Position numbers and translations under genes: made by a program. A DNA stretch of 64,000 nucleotides from Xiphydria camelus (Eukaryota > Arthropoda > Insecta > Hymenoptera > Xiphydriidae): assembly GCA_963678675.1 (NCBI GenBank), contig OY783194.1:10756607-10820606 (forward strand), read 5' to 3'. Numbering within the stretch: position 1 is the stretch's first letter; each line of letters starts with the position of its first letter. This document shows, piece after piece, positions 11,835-23,079 of this stretch. The notes beneath the pieces are model-generated. The model made no database searches. It was not told where the DNA came from and was given only the letters and a program-made list of their open reading frames with translations.

Positions 11835-12262
11835 GTGAAGTTAGCCCCCCCACCATCGAATAAAAAATTTTTGAATACATGGTCGTTTGCCCTTTGTTTG
11901 CCCATGATTGCTCATCACTGTTTTTTTCTCCAACCCACCGTTTAGAAGATATATTTAGCTAAAAATAGGGCGGGGGGCTAACTTCACGCTAGCCCCCCCA
12001 TAACGTAATTTCGAAAATTCAAATGCATGATCGTTTGCCCTTTGTTTGCCCATGATTGCCCATCACTTTGTTTTTTTTGTCCAACCCACCGTTTAGAAGA
12101 TATAGGGGTGGGAAGCTAGCGTGAAGTTAGCCCCCCCATAGTGTAATTTCGAAAATTCAAATGCATGATCGTTTGCCCTTTGATTGCCCATGATTGCCCA
12201 TCACTTTGTTTCGTTTGTCCAACTCACCGTTTAGAAGATATAGGGTGGGAAAGTGGGGAAGT
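11835..12262. repeat. Tandem repeat, three units of about 140-148 bp
   Basis: Three diverged direct units each contain a TAGCCCCCCCA block, then ATGATCGTTTGCCC, CATGATTGCCCATCAC and CACCGTTTAGAAGATAT. The C-run starts at about 11845, 11993 and 12131, giving spacings of 148 and 138 bp. The TTTGCCCAT motif is also part of the adjoining 133-bp satellite, so the two arrays may share ancestry. Confidence 0.7.
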
Positions 12263-12343
12263 ATTAGATGTACAACTCTTTGCTTCCGCCATTTTTCTCG
12301 TAAGCCATCTACAATAGAACGGCGGAAGCAAAGTTGTAAGTGG
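12263..12343. mobile_element. Short foldback MITE, GTACAACTTTGCTTCCGC family
   Basis: Arms TGTACAACTCTTTGCTTCCG and its near complement CGGAAGCAAAGTTGTA face each other across about 35 bp. The same design is at 15939-16011. It sits exactly between the two tandem arrays. Confidence 0.6.
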
Positions 12344-12344
12344 T

Positions 12345-13500
12345 AACACCTCGGCATTGCTTGCCCATTTTTAGATACAGTCCCAATATGCATTTTCGAC
12401 ATGATAACACTTCGGAATCGATTGCCCATTTTTAGAAAGAGACTCAGTAAGCATTTTCGACGTTTGCCCAACCCGTGGAACCGCTCTACAGCGAGTTTCA
12501 TAAGTGAAGTAAAAATGAAAAATCGTAAAATCGGTGATATCACCCCGGAAACGTTTGCCCATTTTTAGAAAGAGACTCAGAAAGCATTTTCGACGTTTGC
12601 CCAACCCGTGGAACCGCTCTACAGCGAGTTTCATAAGTGAAGTAAAAATGAAAAATCGTAAAATCGATGATATCACCTCGGAATCGTTTGCCCATTTTTA
12701 GAAAGAGACTCAGTAAGCATTTTCGACGTTTGCCCAACCCGTGGAACCGCTCTACAGCGAGTTTCATAAGTGAAGTAAAAATGAAAAATCGTAAAATCGG
12801 TGATATCACCTCGGAAACGTTTGCCCATTTTTAGAAAGACTCAGTAAGCATTTTCGACGTTTGCCCAACCCGTGGAACCGCTCTACAGCGAGTTTCATAA
12901 GTGATGTAAAAATGAAAAATCGTAAAATCGGTGATATCACCTCGGAGACGTTTGCCCATTTTTAGAAAGAGAGTAAGCATTTTCGACGTTTGCCCAACCC
13001 GTGGAACCGCTCTACAGCGAGTTTCATAAGTGAAGTAAAAATGAAAAATCGTAAAATCGGTGATATCACCTCGGAAACGTTTGCCCATTTTTAGAAAGAG
13101 CCTCAGTAAGCATTTTCGACGTTTTCCCAACCCGTGGAACCGCTCTACAGCGAGTTTCACAAGTGAAGTAAAAATGAAAAATCGTAAAATCGGTGATATC
13201 ACCTCGGAATCGTTTGCCCATTTTTAGAAAGAGCCTCAGTAAGCATTTTCGACGTCTGCCCAATCCGTGGAACCGCTCTACAGCGAGTTTCATAAGTGAA
13301 GTAAAAATGAAAAATCGTAAAATCGGTGATATCACCTCGGAATCGTTTGCCCATTTTTAGAAAGAGCCTCAGTAAGCATTTTCGATGTCTGCCCAACCCG
13401 TGGAACTGCTCTACAGCGAGTTTCATAAGTGAAGTAAAAATGAAAAATCGTAAAATCGGTGATATCACCTCCGAAACGTTTGCCCATTTTTAGAAAGAGG
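12345..13500. repeat. 133-bp satellite/minisatellite array
   Basis: About eight full units lie head to tail, after one partial, diverged unit at 12345-12401. Using TGATATCACC as a marker, units begin near 12535, 12668, 12801, 12932, 13061, 13194, 13327 and 13460, giving spacings of 133, 133, 131, 129, 133, 133 and 133. Each unit has TTTGCCCATTTTTAGAAAGA, AAGCATTTTCGACGT, CCGTGGAACCGCTCTACAG and AGTAAAAATGAAAAATCG. The - strand is open in two overlapping frames because 133 is not a multiple of 3. Those ORFs are artefacts of the repeat. Confidence 0.95.
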
Positions 13501-13504
13501 TCTA

Positions 13505-15445
13505 ATGCAATAATAGCCCAGTAACTTAAGGCGGAAAATAGGGGGTTACTTCTCAAAAATTCGCAGCAAGCTGGATTTTTGCATACACCTTCATTTAAGC
13601 ATTATAAATAACGTGTAAAAGTCCCCATCGGTATCGTGTACGCTTCAAAATTTATACGGGGGTCAAAGGTCAAAAAATTGGTTTTTCGTTATTATCTCGC
13701 TTGCGATTGGTCAGACGATAATTTTTGTGGTTACAAAAGTTGTAGATAAAAAAATACTCTATAAAAAAGGTTATTAACATTTTCCACGTACGAGTTATCG
13801 TATCCACAATATACGCCGCACAAAGAGGAAACGTGATGAAATAGTTCTTCAATAGTGATACATTCGTTTCCTCACCACCTTCGAGGTAGAATGTAAGGCG
13901 CGTTTTTTTTTACATGGGTTTCCTAATATCGTGATATCTAGCCTCAGCGGCAACTAAATCATGTTCAAAATGAATTCCATTTTTGACAGTTCTTCCGTAA
14001 CTGTCATCACGATCTTCCAGAAACAGAACGTCCGACGTCGCCTATAAATTGCTGTTGTGACTGATATAAAGGAAGAATGTAACTGAAGGAAGGATCGATC
14101 CAGTTAGAGAGTTACAAAGGAATCATATATTCGAGGAGCGAAATGATTTCACGGAAGTACGGATTCAGAATCCTAAGCAAATGTGAGAGTGATCGCCGAT
14201 TCGATCTGCACTGCTGAATATCTCAGGTCAAGACTTCGACGGAGACTCGAGTTCAAAAAAAGGATGTGTACCAGTTGCCAATTTCGAAGAGACTGATAAA
14301 GAGACGCAGCTCGCAGGGCGGGGGTACGCTTCGGCACAAGGGTGGTTTTTCCATTCCGCGAAAGGAAAGTTCCGAGAAAATGTGAAAATAGGAAAAAAAA
14401 GGCGTGAGAAAGTCTTCCGAGACACACACATGTGTGTCAACGTTCCATGGCGCGGTTCAAGGACACGCGGCCGTGCATAAAAAAAGGCTGAATTTATGAT
14501 AGGTCGACCCTGGACAGTAACGGAGGCAAAGGGTGCTCATGCTCTCCCGCGAGTCTGGTGAAAGTTGGGAAAGGATCGAGAAGCCGATTAGTCATCTATT
14601 GAATTCGTCATTTCTCCTCCTTGCAAGGCTGAATTAACGTTCGAATTATAACGGAATCGATTAATGAGGTTCTGCAAAAGACGGACTTTTCCGAACAGCG
14701 TTAGGTAATTAATCTTTCCGGGACAAGTGCGGGACCATGATATTCGCGACCTACGTTCGTCAAATTGTACTCCTTTGCCGATGGCGAAATTAACTCCAGG
14801 TCGGCGAGGTATTTATAATCGATTCTTAAGATAATACTTCTGTTGCCTGTAGTAGTTTAAAATTAATTTAACTTAACTTTCATTAGGTAATAAGCAGACG
14901 TGTAGCTATTCTTGGGAATGTTTGGCCTGATTATTACCTAATGGAAGTTAAGTTAAATTAATTTATAATCGATGCTATTAAAAAGAACGAGCCGACCTTC
15001 AGAATTCCGTCTATCGTGCGACGGAATACTTGCTTTATAATACGTGACAGATGATCCCTACTGCGCCTCGAGGTTGTTGACTTTGACGCTTTATGACTCA
15101 TCTGCTATTGCAGCACTATTTCATCACGATGACTCTTTGTGCGGCGTATAACGTGGAAACGGTAACTCCTACGTGGAAAATGTATAGAACCTTTCTTGTA
15201 GAGTATTTTTTTATCTACAACTTTTTTGTAATCACAAAAATTATCATCCGACCAATTGCAAACGAGATAATAACGAAAAACCAATTTTTTGACCTTTGAC
15301 CCCCGTATAACTTTTGAAGCATATGCTATATCGATGGGGACTTTTTACACGTTATTTATAATGCTTCAATGAAGGTGTATGCAAAAATCCTGCTTGCTGC
15401 GAATTTTTGAGAAGTGAAACTCTAAAGTTACTGGGCTATAATGTG
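13505..15445. mobile_element. Element with about 340-bp inverted terminal repeats
   Basis: The left arm (13509-13900) and right arm (15100-15440) are inverted copies. Both start with ATAGCCCAGTAACTT and carry TGCATACACCTTCATT, TTATAAATAACGTGT and TTTGACCCCCGTATA blocks. A solo arm lies at 49505-49890. The interior has a hairpin at about 14860-14965 (TAACTTAACTTYCATTAGG) and a copy of the 360-600 repeat at 14600-14820. No transposase was recognised, so this is a non-autonomous element. Confidence 0.65.
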
Positions 15446-15935
15446 GATGAAGAATACCTAGACGCACAATACTATATAGGGCTCGTCATATCTTAGTTAT
15501 AACAGAAAAATGTAAATTTGAGGTTTTTTTTCGCAGGCGCGCCCGCCGGAGGGTTAAGAGAAAAATGTAGACTAAATCCGTTCGACTTACCGTAAGACAT
15601 ATGGTATACTTAAATAATGTATAAAACGATTAGTTTAACTGAATAAATAAATATAAAAACAGTGAATTGGTTTAACCATCCGTAGCTTAATGATATTAAT
15701 GAATCTTATTGTCATGAAGGCTAAATCTGATTGATCCTTCACGGCAAAGCAAGAAGATCCACTCGTACTGTTCGGCTACGACCTAGATAAAGTTTCATCA
15801 CCTAAGCGGGTCAGTCAAAATCATCACCAGATTTATATCTCCTATAGCTGTGGATCATCCACATGTAGTAGTAAAACGTAATATTTATCATTTACTGAGA
15901 AAAGTTATTCGATTTGGTTTATATAACAACTAATA
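15446..15935. other. No gene; repeat relic
   Basis: The stretch holds a half-arm related to the 9263 foldback (15720-15840). Nothing coding is supported. Confidence 0.4.
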
Positions 15936-15938
15936 TTA

Positions 15939-16011
15939 GGTGTACAACTTCGCTTCCGCTGTTTTCCTAACTAATAGATAGCAAAAAACGGTGGAAGCAA
16001 AGTTGTACACC
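15939..16011. mobile_element. 73-bp MITE, TA target
   Basis: The terminal repeats are GGTGTACAACTTCGCTTCCG and, inverted, CGGTGGAAGCAAAGTTGTAC. TA lies at 15937-15938 and 16012-16013. The length and TA duplication suggest a Tc1/mariner-mobilised MITE. A second copy is at 12263-12343. Confidence 0.7.
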
Positions 16012-16015
16012 TATT

Positions 16016-16656
16016 ATTTTAATTACTTTAACCCTTTCAGCCCTGAATTAGTCCGTGTCCGAAATTTCATGGAAATGGATCCAGTAGTTTAGAAGTTATG
16101 ATGAGAAAACCATTTTTTCCCACAACTTTGACACCCTGTATCTTTGTTAGTACACATTTTTGAAAAAAATTTTCTTATGAAAGTCTATGTTATTTTTGTT
16201 GTTCTATAACATAAAAATTAATGACGATTAACCTGGTTCACCCTCTATACAGGCTTCTCAGTGTATTCAAAATTGCCCCTTTTTTCACTAAATTTCTCTT
16301 ATTTCCCCAAAGACAAAATAAATAGGGGCTGTCAAGCCTGTAAATGATAGTTAAATAAAGAAGATTATTTATATTATACCTGCATAAAAAAGTTGTATAG
16401 ACAAAATCGATGCTAATGAAGGTGACATGATCATAGACAATGCCATTGCTGAAACCGGAGACGGTAATGTTTAAAAATATTTCTGAAGCTTTAAAATACA
16501 TGTGTTTTTTCGGATCCATAACGATGGATAATAATATAAACACTGTTCAAAATTCTATAATATTACATCAGCGCTATCTCTCTTTTTGTACGTTTTATTT
16601 AAATTCCTACGGTGACACAAAAAAGTGAAGTACATTGTGTTTGCAAGAAGAAATAA
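16016..16656. other. No gene; TTAACCCTTTCAG repeat end
   Basis: TTAACCCTTTCAGCCC at about 16029 begins an interspersed repeat shared with 520 and 57280. The remainder is AT-rich without a supported gene. Confidence 0.35.
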
Positions 16657-17365
16657 AATTGAAGGGTCCAGTGGAAAAACGATGAGGGTCCACTTTTTTT
16701 CGAAATCGGAAACGATGAGACTCCCACGCGCCCGAGGAAGAACGATGAGGTTCCTTCTCTCCACCGATTGTTAAGAGGCCGACATACCAGGTCCACTAGT
16801 TTCTGCTGCGGGGCAGCGGTGAGACGAGGTAATTGCAAAACGCTAGCGAGGGGAGGAGCTACACGAGGTTAGCGATGTTGCCAAATGCATGCAGTGTGGC
16901 ACGGTCCGGTCTCACGCCGGTCTGAGTGGCGAGAGCATGGCTCGCTCCCGTTTAGACCGGGATACCGCAGTAGATAGGCGGTCCCGAAATGCTTATTGCA
17001 ACCCGGATTCAAACCCTTGTAACTTTGAGACGGATTGACCGATTCAAATTTTGGAAAATACATAATTTAAAAGATAACCTACACATCGCGGAAGAAAGAA
17101 TAAGAGACCGACACTTCTCCCCCGGCTGAATAATAGGGGGGTATCGGGAGAGACGGACAAGCAACGACGGCGCAGCTATCACCGCGCCAAGCTGAAACCG
17201 CTGTTCGAATCTCCATCTCTGTTCCAAGGGCGTCTGCTGCGAAATCTTACCGATATTACTCGTACTTTCGGTTGCTAGATTATGTCATTACTCATAAGTA
17301 CAGATATCGTATTTAGTTTGCCTTAGCTATAGAATAGAAAAGTGTTTCGTTGATAAGATATTTTA

Positions 17366-17518
17366 CAGGGTCTTCATAAATGATTACAGACCACGTGACA
17401 GGCCACGTGACCTACGCGCATATGCTATTGGTTGAGAGCTCGGAATAGTACCAATTGTGCCGTGTTGGTTGGATATACGCGTAGGTCACATGGTCTGTAA
17501 TCATTTATAAAGACCCTG
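17366..17518. mobile_element. 153-bp palindromic MITE, TA target
   Basis: The ends CAGGGTCTTCATAAATGATT and the complement of AATCATTTATAAAGACCCTG match, with GACCACGTGACAGG/CCTACGCG arms. TA flanks both sides (17364-17365, 17519-17520). The CAGGGT start and TA duplication fit mariner. It is nested in the 16661-19259 element, so it is the younger of the two. Confidence 0.8.
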
Positions 17519-17521
17519 TAT

Positions 17522-17981
17522 TTATGAAAAAGCCGATTCTAACCCTATTTCAGAATCATCAAGATTTTCTTTTTTCGAAGAAGTGCCACACTGCAGGTTA
17601 ATTTCATTTGCAGTTTTCACACAAAGATCGATGACCTTACTTTCGTTTTTATCTTCATTGTTGTTTCCACGATTTGCAGTGGTTGTTTCATATCCATCAT
17701 CGTTTGATGTGTACGTACACCCCCGCGTTTTCTTTCTGGAAAAAATTGGAAACATAACCTCTTACTTACCTACTACTGGTATTGCGAAGTCCGATAGCAA
17801 TGACTGCAAGCCTGTAATTTAGTAGCGCATCCGGTGCTTTACGCTTGTATCTGCACCTCGACTGCTGCAATTTTGATTTATTTCCCTTGCGATAATCACC
17901 CTTTTCTTCCATTATTGCCCGCACATTTCGAAACCACTTAAACTCAGAGGACAAATTCATGCACTCTAATCTCGTGCACAA
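17522..17981 (-). CDS. Unrecognised coding fragment, possibly two exons
   Basis: Two - strand ORFs (17981-17766 and 17755-17522) can be joined in frame. The first ends AGTAG followed by GTAAGT, and the second begins after TTTTTTCCAG. Joining at 17770 and 17735 reads N-T-S-S-R-K-K-T-R-G. The resulting intron would be only 34 nt, shorter than is usual in insects, so this may instead be a frameshifted relic. The first piece is basic (MEEKGDYRKGNKSKLQQSR) and could bind DNA. The second is polar and ends in a natural stop. I do not recognise the protein. Its position inside the AATT-flanked element suggests an element-encoded product. Confidence 0.35.
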
Positions 17982-19556
17982 TCTGACAACCCCGCAGTCC
18001 GTACGTAGTGAAGACGCTAGATGGAAGCATTACTCGGCTGATAAAAGTAGACGAGTAATAGGTTTAAAATAAAGGTTTTTTGCAATGGGCTTTCAGAAAT
18101 CTTTCGTGCAACAGATGGTAGTACCTTGTACAAGGTTTATTTTAGGGTCCCATAGAAGAACTTATTTCAATACTTTGATTGTTTCCGCCTTTACAACTTG
18201 CAAAATATAGGTATATTTGTGAGGTCGCCGATTGATTACAACAAAGAAATTGATTAAATTTTTTCTATAGGGCCCTAGATTTATGTTTTTTAAGTGTGGT
18301 GGCGAAAAGTACAAAAGGTTCTTATGCACCATGTTGGCATTATCGCTTTACAGCCGCGACAACTTTTCGGGCATTTCCAGACGGGGTGTGTCGGCCTCTC
18401 CGGTGTTCTCTGTTTTCATTGTTTTCAGCCTGTTTTCTGTGCTTGAACGCAATAGTATTATTGTTAGCTGTTATAAAGTTCGCTGTTGTTTATTTCGTAA
18501 TACGTATTAAACTTAAGGTGGGTTTATATAGAGATTTAATTTAATTTTAGCGTACTGATAGGAAGTGAAATAAGTTATAATAAGTCAAAGTGAATTGTTT
18601 GAGATAGCAAACAGTGTACTTAGTGGAATTTCAGTGCATTAATTAATATCAACAATTAGTTTGAATTAAATCTTAAATTACGGCAGCTGTATAAATGCTA
18701 TGATCTAAAACCATTAGGTTAACTTTAAATGTTAAATTAAATTAAATCTCTGTATAAACCCATCTTTATTCTAATTAAATCATCATTGTTGGCAGTGTTG
18801 AACAATTACAATGGAAAGTGAGTCAAGTGGAAGACGATGAGTAATGCGGGAACTTTTTACTACATGGATGAAAGTTTTAGTTTTTAATAATAATGTAGTA
18901 GATATTTTGACAGCTATAATGTGTGAATGTTCATGAATATATTCAGTTTCGTTTTTCACATTACATATTCTTTATTTTGACAATATATAATCACTTAGCT
19001 TTAACTTTGAATGTCTATATCTTTGAAGTGAATAAAATGTTTAGTATACATAATGTTTTTATTCGTGCCTGGATTCAAAATGAGGTTCTAATGAATTTTT
19101 GATCGAGAAAATTACTCAGAAAGAACTCTAAATGTCATTAAAATTATTGTTTCAAACATTGATTTAGAAACTATTTCACCAGTTGTTGTGAAACTTTAAC
19201 TTCCGTTTTTCTCGACTTCTTAAGAAATGGACCCTCATCGTTTTTCCACTGGACCCTTCAATTGTTATATGTCATGATTTGATTTTATTTCTATTTCCGT
19301 TTTACCAAGGCTCATGAATTTCAAACCATGTTTAGGAATTGAAAAAATGGAGGCACACGATCGTATAGGGCTGAAAATTTCCGTAATTTCAAAAGTAATT
19401 TTTGAAAAAAATGTTTAAAACAAAAAAATCACATCCTCTGCTAAGTTAAAAAAAATAATGCAAACCATTGATGAATTATTGTATCCTTTGTATTTTTATA
19501 TGAAAGGTGAGTTCAAGACGAACAAATCAATGTACCAAATTTTCTATTTAATATTA

Positions 19557-20296
19557 CCCCCCCCCCACAAAAACAGATTCTCTGTAAAAAAAAAAGGCGG
19601 CATGTTCATTCAGTGTGCCAACAAAAATTGATACGTAAAATATTCCCCAAAAAAGATTTGAAATCAATTAAGATCGCCATGTTCAAGATTTATATATAAA
19701 AAGTAAAAGGCATCATTTGAAAGGAAAATTATTGTAAATCAAGTTACTAAAAAATTCGACTAAAAAATTTTAATAAAAAGAACTTGCCGCGTTTAAGTTT
19801 TCATATTTTGTCCACTATACCGAATAATTGGCAGTGCTTGGACGGTGCTAGAGTGATTCATAAATTGCACTGCCGAAGTCAAATTCAGAGAAATTCAGAA
19901 GGCCCCTGAGGGATTCAAGTCGCCTGATCGGTTTCCCGCGCGACATTCGGTACACTGGTGGTATCATATAAGTGTATGAATTTATTTAAAATCATAAGTG
20001 CATAAACATCGAGTATAATTCTGTCTGAATTTTATATTTTGAAGGAAAAAAACGCGGCAAGTTCTTTTGTATTAAAATTTGTTTATAAGTTTTTTTAGTC
20101 GAATTTTTTAGTAACTTGATTTACAATAATTTTCCTTTCAAATGATGCCTTTTACTTTTTATATATAAATCTTGAACATGGCGATCTTAATTGATTTCAA
20201 ATCTTTTTTGGGGAATATTTTACGTATGAATGATATTACGTTGGCACTGAATGAACATGCCTTTTTTTTTACAGAGAATCTGTTTTTGTGGTGGGA
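19557..20296. mobile_element. 740-bp palindromic MITE
   Basis: The arms are inverted copies of about 240 bp: CACAAAAACAGATTCTCTGT, ATGTTCATTCAGTG and CTTGCCGCGTTT on the left face their complements on the right. They flank a unique core at about 19805-20040. The ORF at 20172-20528 starts inside the right arm and runs out of the element, so it is not credible. Target duplication is unclear because of the poly-C start. Confidence 0.75.
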
Positions 20297-20640
20297 TTTC
20301 ACTACTTTTTGGAATTTATTCATGAGGAGAATACGTACATGTAAAAGAATAGCTTTTTATTACCACAAAATTAAAGTCTCTTTTACTACTTGGGTATGGC
20401 CCGTTTTTACCATCTCCATTTCCTCTTTCGTCATATTATACTACGAGCCAATTAATTATTATTCTCGTGATATTTTGAAAGGGATTTATAAACTAGAGAG
20501 AGCCCTTACATTTTTCACTTTGCCTTAGTATTTTGGAGAAATAAAACATACCGCTTTCGAATTTACAGGCCATCGGATTTTTCTTATATTTCGGTCGTCC
20601 ACAGAAATCCATGTACACATTTTATCTTTAACTCTAAGTA

Positions 20641-22906
20641 CAGTATGTCCGATGGCATACTCCAACTTTTGAATTTCCCTGACATTTGGCCGGAAGTAGT
20701 TGGGTCGGTCCTCTAGTCATTCATAGTTAGAATTAGTCTTACGAGCCGAGCGAAAAGTGTCAAACGTAGATCTCCCAGTAGCTGTCAATTCGGGAGATCG
20801 AAGCATCTAACCTAGAAATCGTTAATTTATAAATAATAATGTGTCGAGAGCGTGCTCCGTTTAGCACGTATACTTGTACGTGTATTCCCGTCGGAGGGAT
20901 AGTATTACTACAGGACGAGTAGGTTACAAGATTTTCATGAAGCCTTTGACGGTCTTCTTGTATGTCCCCTTTCATAAGGTGCAAACAGAGAGAATGTAAC
21001 TCCTGTGTCGTATCCCGAAGAAAATGAGTCGATGGAGATCAGACAATGTCGAACTTATCACCGAGCGCCTATCACTCACGGTACTTTCATTGCAATATGC
21101 GCTTTTCGTTTCAACTATTACTACTTTAAATAACTGTCACTTCTTTCAAAGTATTTACCTTGTATGAATTGTTTTTCGTAGGAGGAAGCGGTCAATGATT
21201 GTGATTAATTGTAGACAAATTATTCCTGCGATGATATTCCAGTTGCAGCTTACATCGTCCGATTTTTAATATATACTTTATCTCTTTTGGAACATCCATC
21301 ACCCGAGCATAATCACGATTACGTTAACGTTAATCGCAGAATAGACCGCGAACTCGGGCACATTACACAGGCACACAAAAAAAAAAGGTCTTGTTCCCAG
21401 AACCAGACCAGCATATCTTTATGTTTTTGGGGTCGCTGAATCCGAATCCGGTGTCCGTTTGTCTCCATCACGTCACATTTTTTTTTAATCTCAAAAAACC
21501 ATCAATAGATCATGATTTTCAAAAAGTTAATGGACTTCAAACAAATTCGCTATAAGGGGTTTTTTGGGTCGCTGATCACGAATCTGAAATCGGATTTCAA
21601 AAATTCAAGATGGCGGATCCAATATGGCGGACGAGATTTTTGAAAATCGACGGATTCATGCCGAATTTGGTATAAGGAGGTTTTTTGGGTCGCTGATCAT
21701 GAATCTGAAGTCAGATTTTAAAAATTCAAGATGGCGGATCCAATATGGAGGACAAGATTTTCGAAAACTTTGAATTTTTGTAAATATAACTTCATATTCG
21801 TCATTAGCGATCGAAAAAAAAACCTATACCAAATTTGGCATGAATCCGTCGATTTTCGAAAATCTTGTCCTCCATATTGGATCCGCCATCTTGAATTTTT
21901 TTAATCTGACTTCAGATTCATGATCAGCGACCCAAAAAAAACCCCTTATACCAAATTCGGCATGAATCCGTCGATTTTCAAAAATCTCGTCCGCCATATT
22001 GGATCCGCCATTTTGCATTTTTGAAATCCTATTTCAGATTCGTGATCAGCGACCCAAAAAAAACCCTATAGCGAATTTGGTTTAAGTCCATTAACTTTTT
22101 GAAAATCATGATCTATTGATGGTTTTTTGAGATTAAAAAAAAATGTGACGTGATGGAGACAAACGGACACCGGATTCGGATTCAGCGACCCCAAAAACAT
22201 AAAGATATACTGGTCTGGTTCCGGGAACAAGGCCTTTTTTTTTGTGTGCCTGTGTTATCGGAGTAGTAGGTCGGCAAACCGAACTGCCTTTCAGTTTTAA
22301 TAGACGAACTTGTTTACGGCGAGCTGCTATTATCGATCGCTGCCTCCTACCAAGAACAGTTCATAAAAGATTATTAGCTTGAAAGAAGTTAGTTATTTAA
22401 TGCTGGAATGAAACAAGAAGCGCGTATTGCAATTCATGTACCGTGGGTAATAGGCGTTCGGTGACAAGCCTGACATTCTCCGATGTCCATCGAGTCATCC
22501 TTTTACTGACAGGACACGAGCTAGATCCTCTTCGGTTGCACTTGTACGAGATTCCATGTTAGAATAGCGTGAATCTTGATGAAAATCTTCTAACCTACTC
22601 GTTCTGTAGTAATACTTAATAATATATCTGGAAGTTGAAGCAACAGTTATTGGCAAACGGACACCGATTTTTAAACACTTAGGGAATCTCATCGAAGAAA
22701 CCCGAATGATTATTTTGTATCACTTCTACGCATTATTATTTATAAATTACCGATTTCGAGGTTAGACACTTCGATCTCCCGAATTGACAGCTACTGGGAG
22801 ATCAGACGTTCGGCTCGTAAGACCGCAGCGCACTCTCTCGAAACCAATTCTATCCAGCAAAATGTCAAGGAAATTCAAAAGTTGGAGTTTGCCATCGGAC
22901 ATATTG
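20641..22906. mobile_element. Large palindromic element of the TCTCCCGAATTGACAG family, interrupted
   Basis: The ends CAGTATGTCCGATGGC and, inverted, CAATATGTCCGATGGC are followed by AACTTTTGAATTTCC on both sides and the family core GATCTCCCAGTAGCTGTCAA / TCTCCCGAATTGACAG. A TA precedes the left end. The 889-bp element at 21366-22254 has inserted in its middle. Relatives are at 26384, 37911, 45612 and 61246. Confidence 0.7.
21366..22254. mobile_element. Harbinger-like palindromic MITE, TTA target
   Basis: TTA lies at 21363-21365 and 22255-22257. The terminal repeats are CACAGGCACACAAAAAAAA, and long inverted arms contain GTTCCCAGAACCAGACCAG and TCCGAATCCGGTGTCCG. Inner blocks repeat GATGGCGGATCCAATATGG several times in both orientations. 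A 3-bp TWA target fits PIF/Harbinger. A truncated relative ends at 47311, and a diverged relative is at 61750-62350. Confidence 0.8.
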
Positions 22907-23079
22907 TTTACTTTTCCAATAACCGTGACGAATTGTTTCATCACATGTAAAGATACCACTTATGACAGTATTATATGTATGTTGTTACATATATTAACTC
23001 GAGACGTTGGAATAGTTTTAAGAAATCCTTTTGCACGCACCGCTGAAATGTCGCCCTTACTCGTAAATAAATCTTAAAA

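Larger units (their letters stand above)
16661..19259. mobile_element. 2.6-kb DNA transposon with AATT flanks
   Basis: Near-perfect inverted ends (GAAGGGTCCAGTGGAAAAAC, continuing GATGAGGGTCCA) lie at both ends. AATT occurs at 16657-16660 and 19260-19263. Because AATT is its own complement it may be the target duplication or part of the repeat. The left end has three short subterminal copies of AACGATGAGRNTCC about 30 bp apart, as expected for transposase-binding sites. The interior contains a TA-flanked MITE (17366-17518) and a small, possibly spliced coding segment (17522-17981, - strand). I cannot place it in a superfamily. Confidence 0.65.

Noticed and set aside
12345..13500. Possible CRISPR array (regular repeats)
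   Set aside because: Units are contiguous 133-bp repeats without unique spacers, in a eukaryotic context.
12157..13556. Series of overlapping - strand ORFs with near-identical peptides (RFFIFTSLMKLAVERF type)
   Set aside because: They follow the 133-bp satellite unit and exist in two frames because the unit is not a multiple of three; this is a repeat artefact, not a protein family.
18283..18544. Two overlapping hydrophobic + strand ORFs
   Set aside because: Short, in two frames over the same DNA, with no supporting motif or splice signal.
20172..20528. 118-codon + strand ORF
   Set aside because: It starts in the right arm of a palindromic MITE and runs into flanking DNA; there are no motifs.
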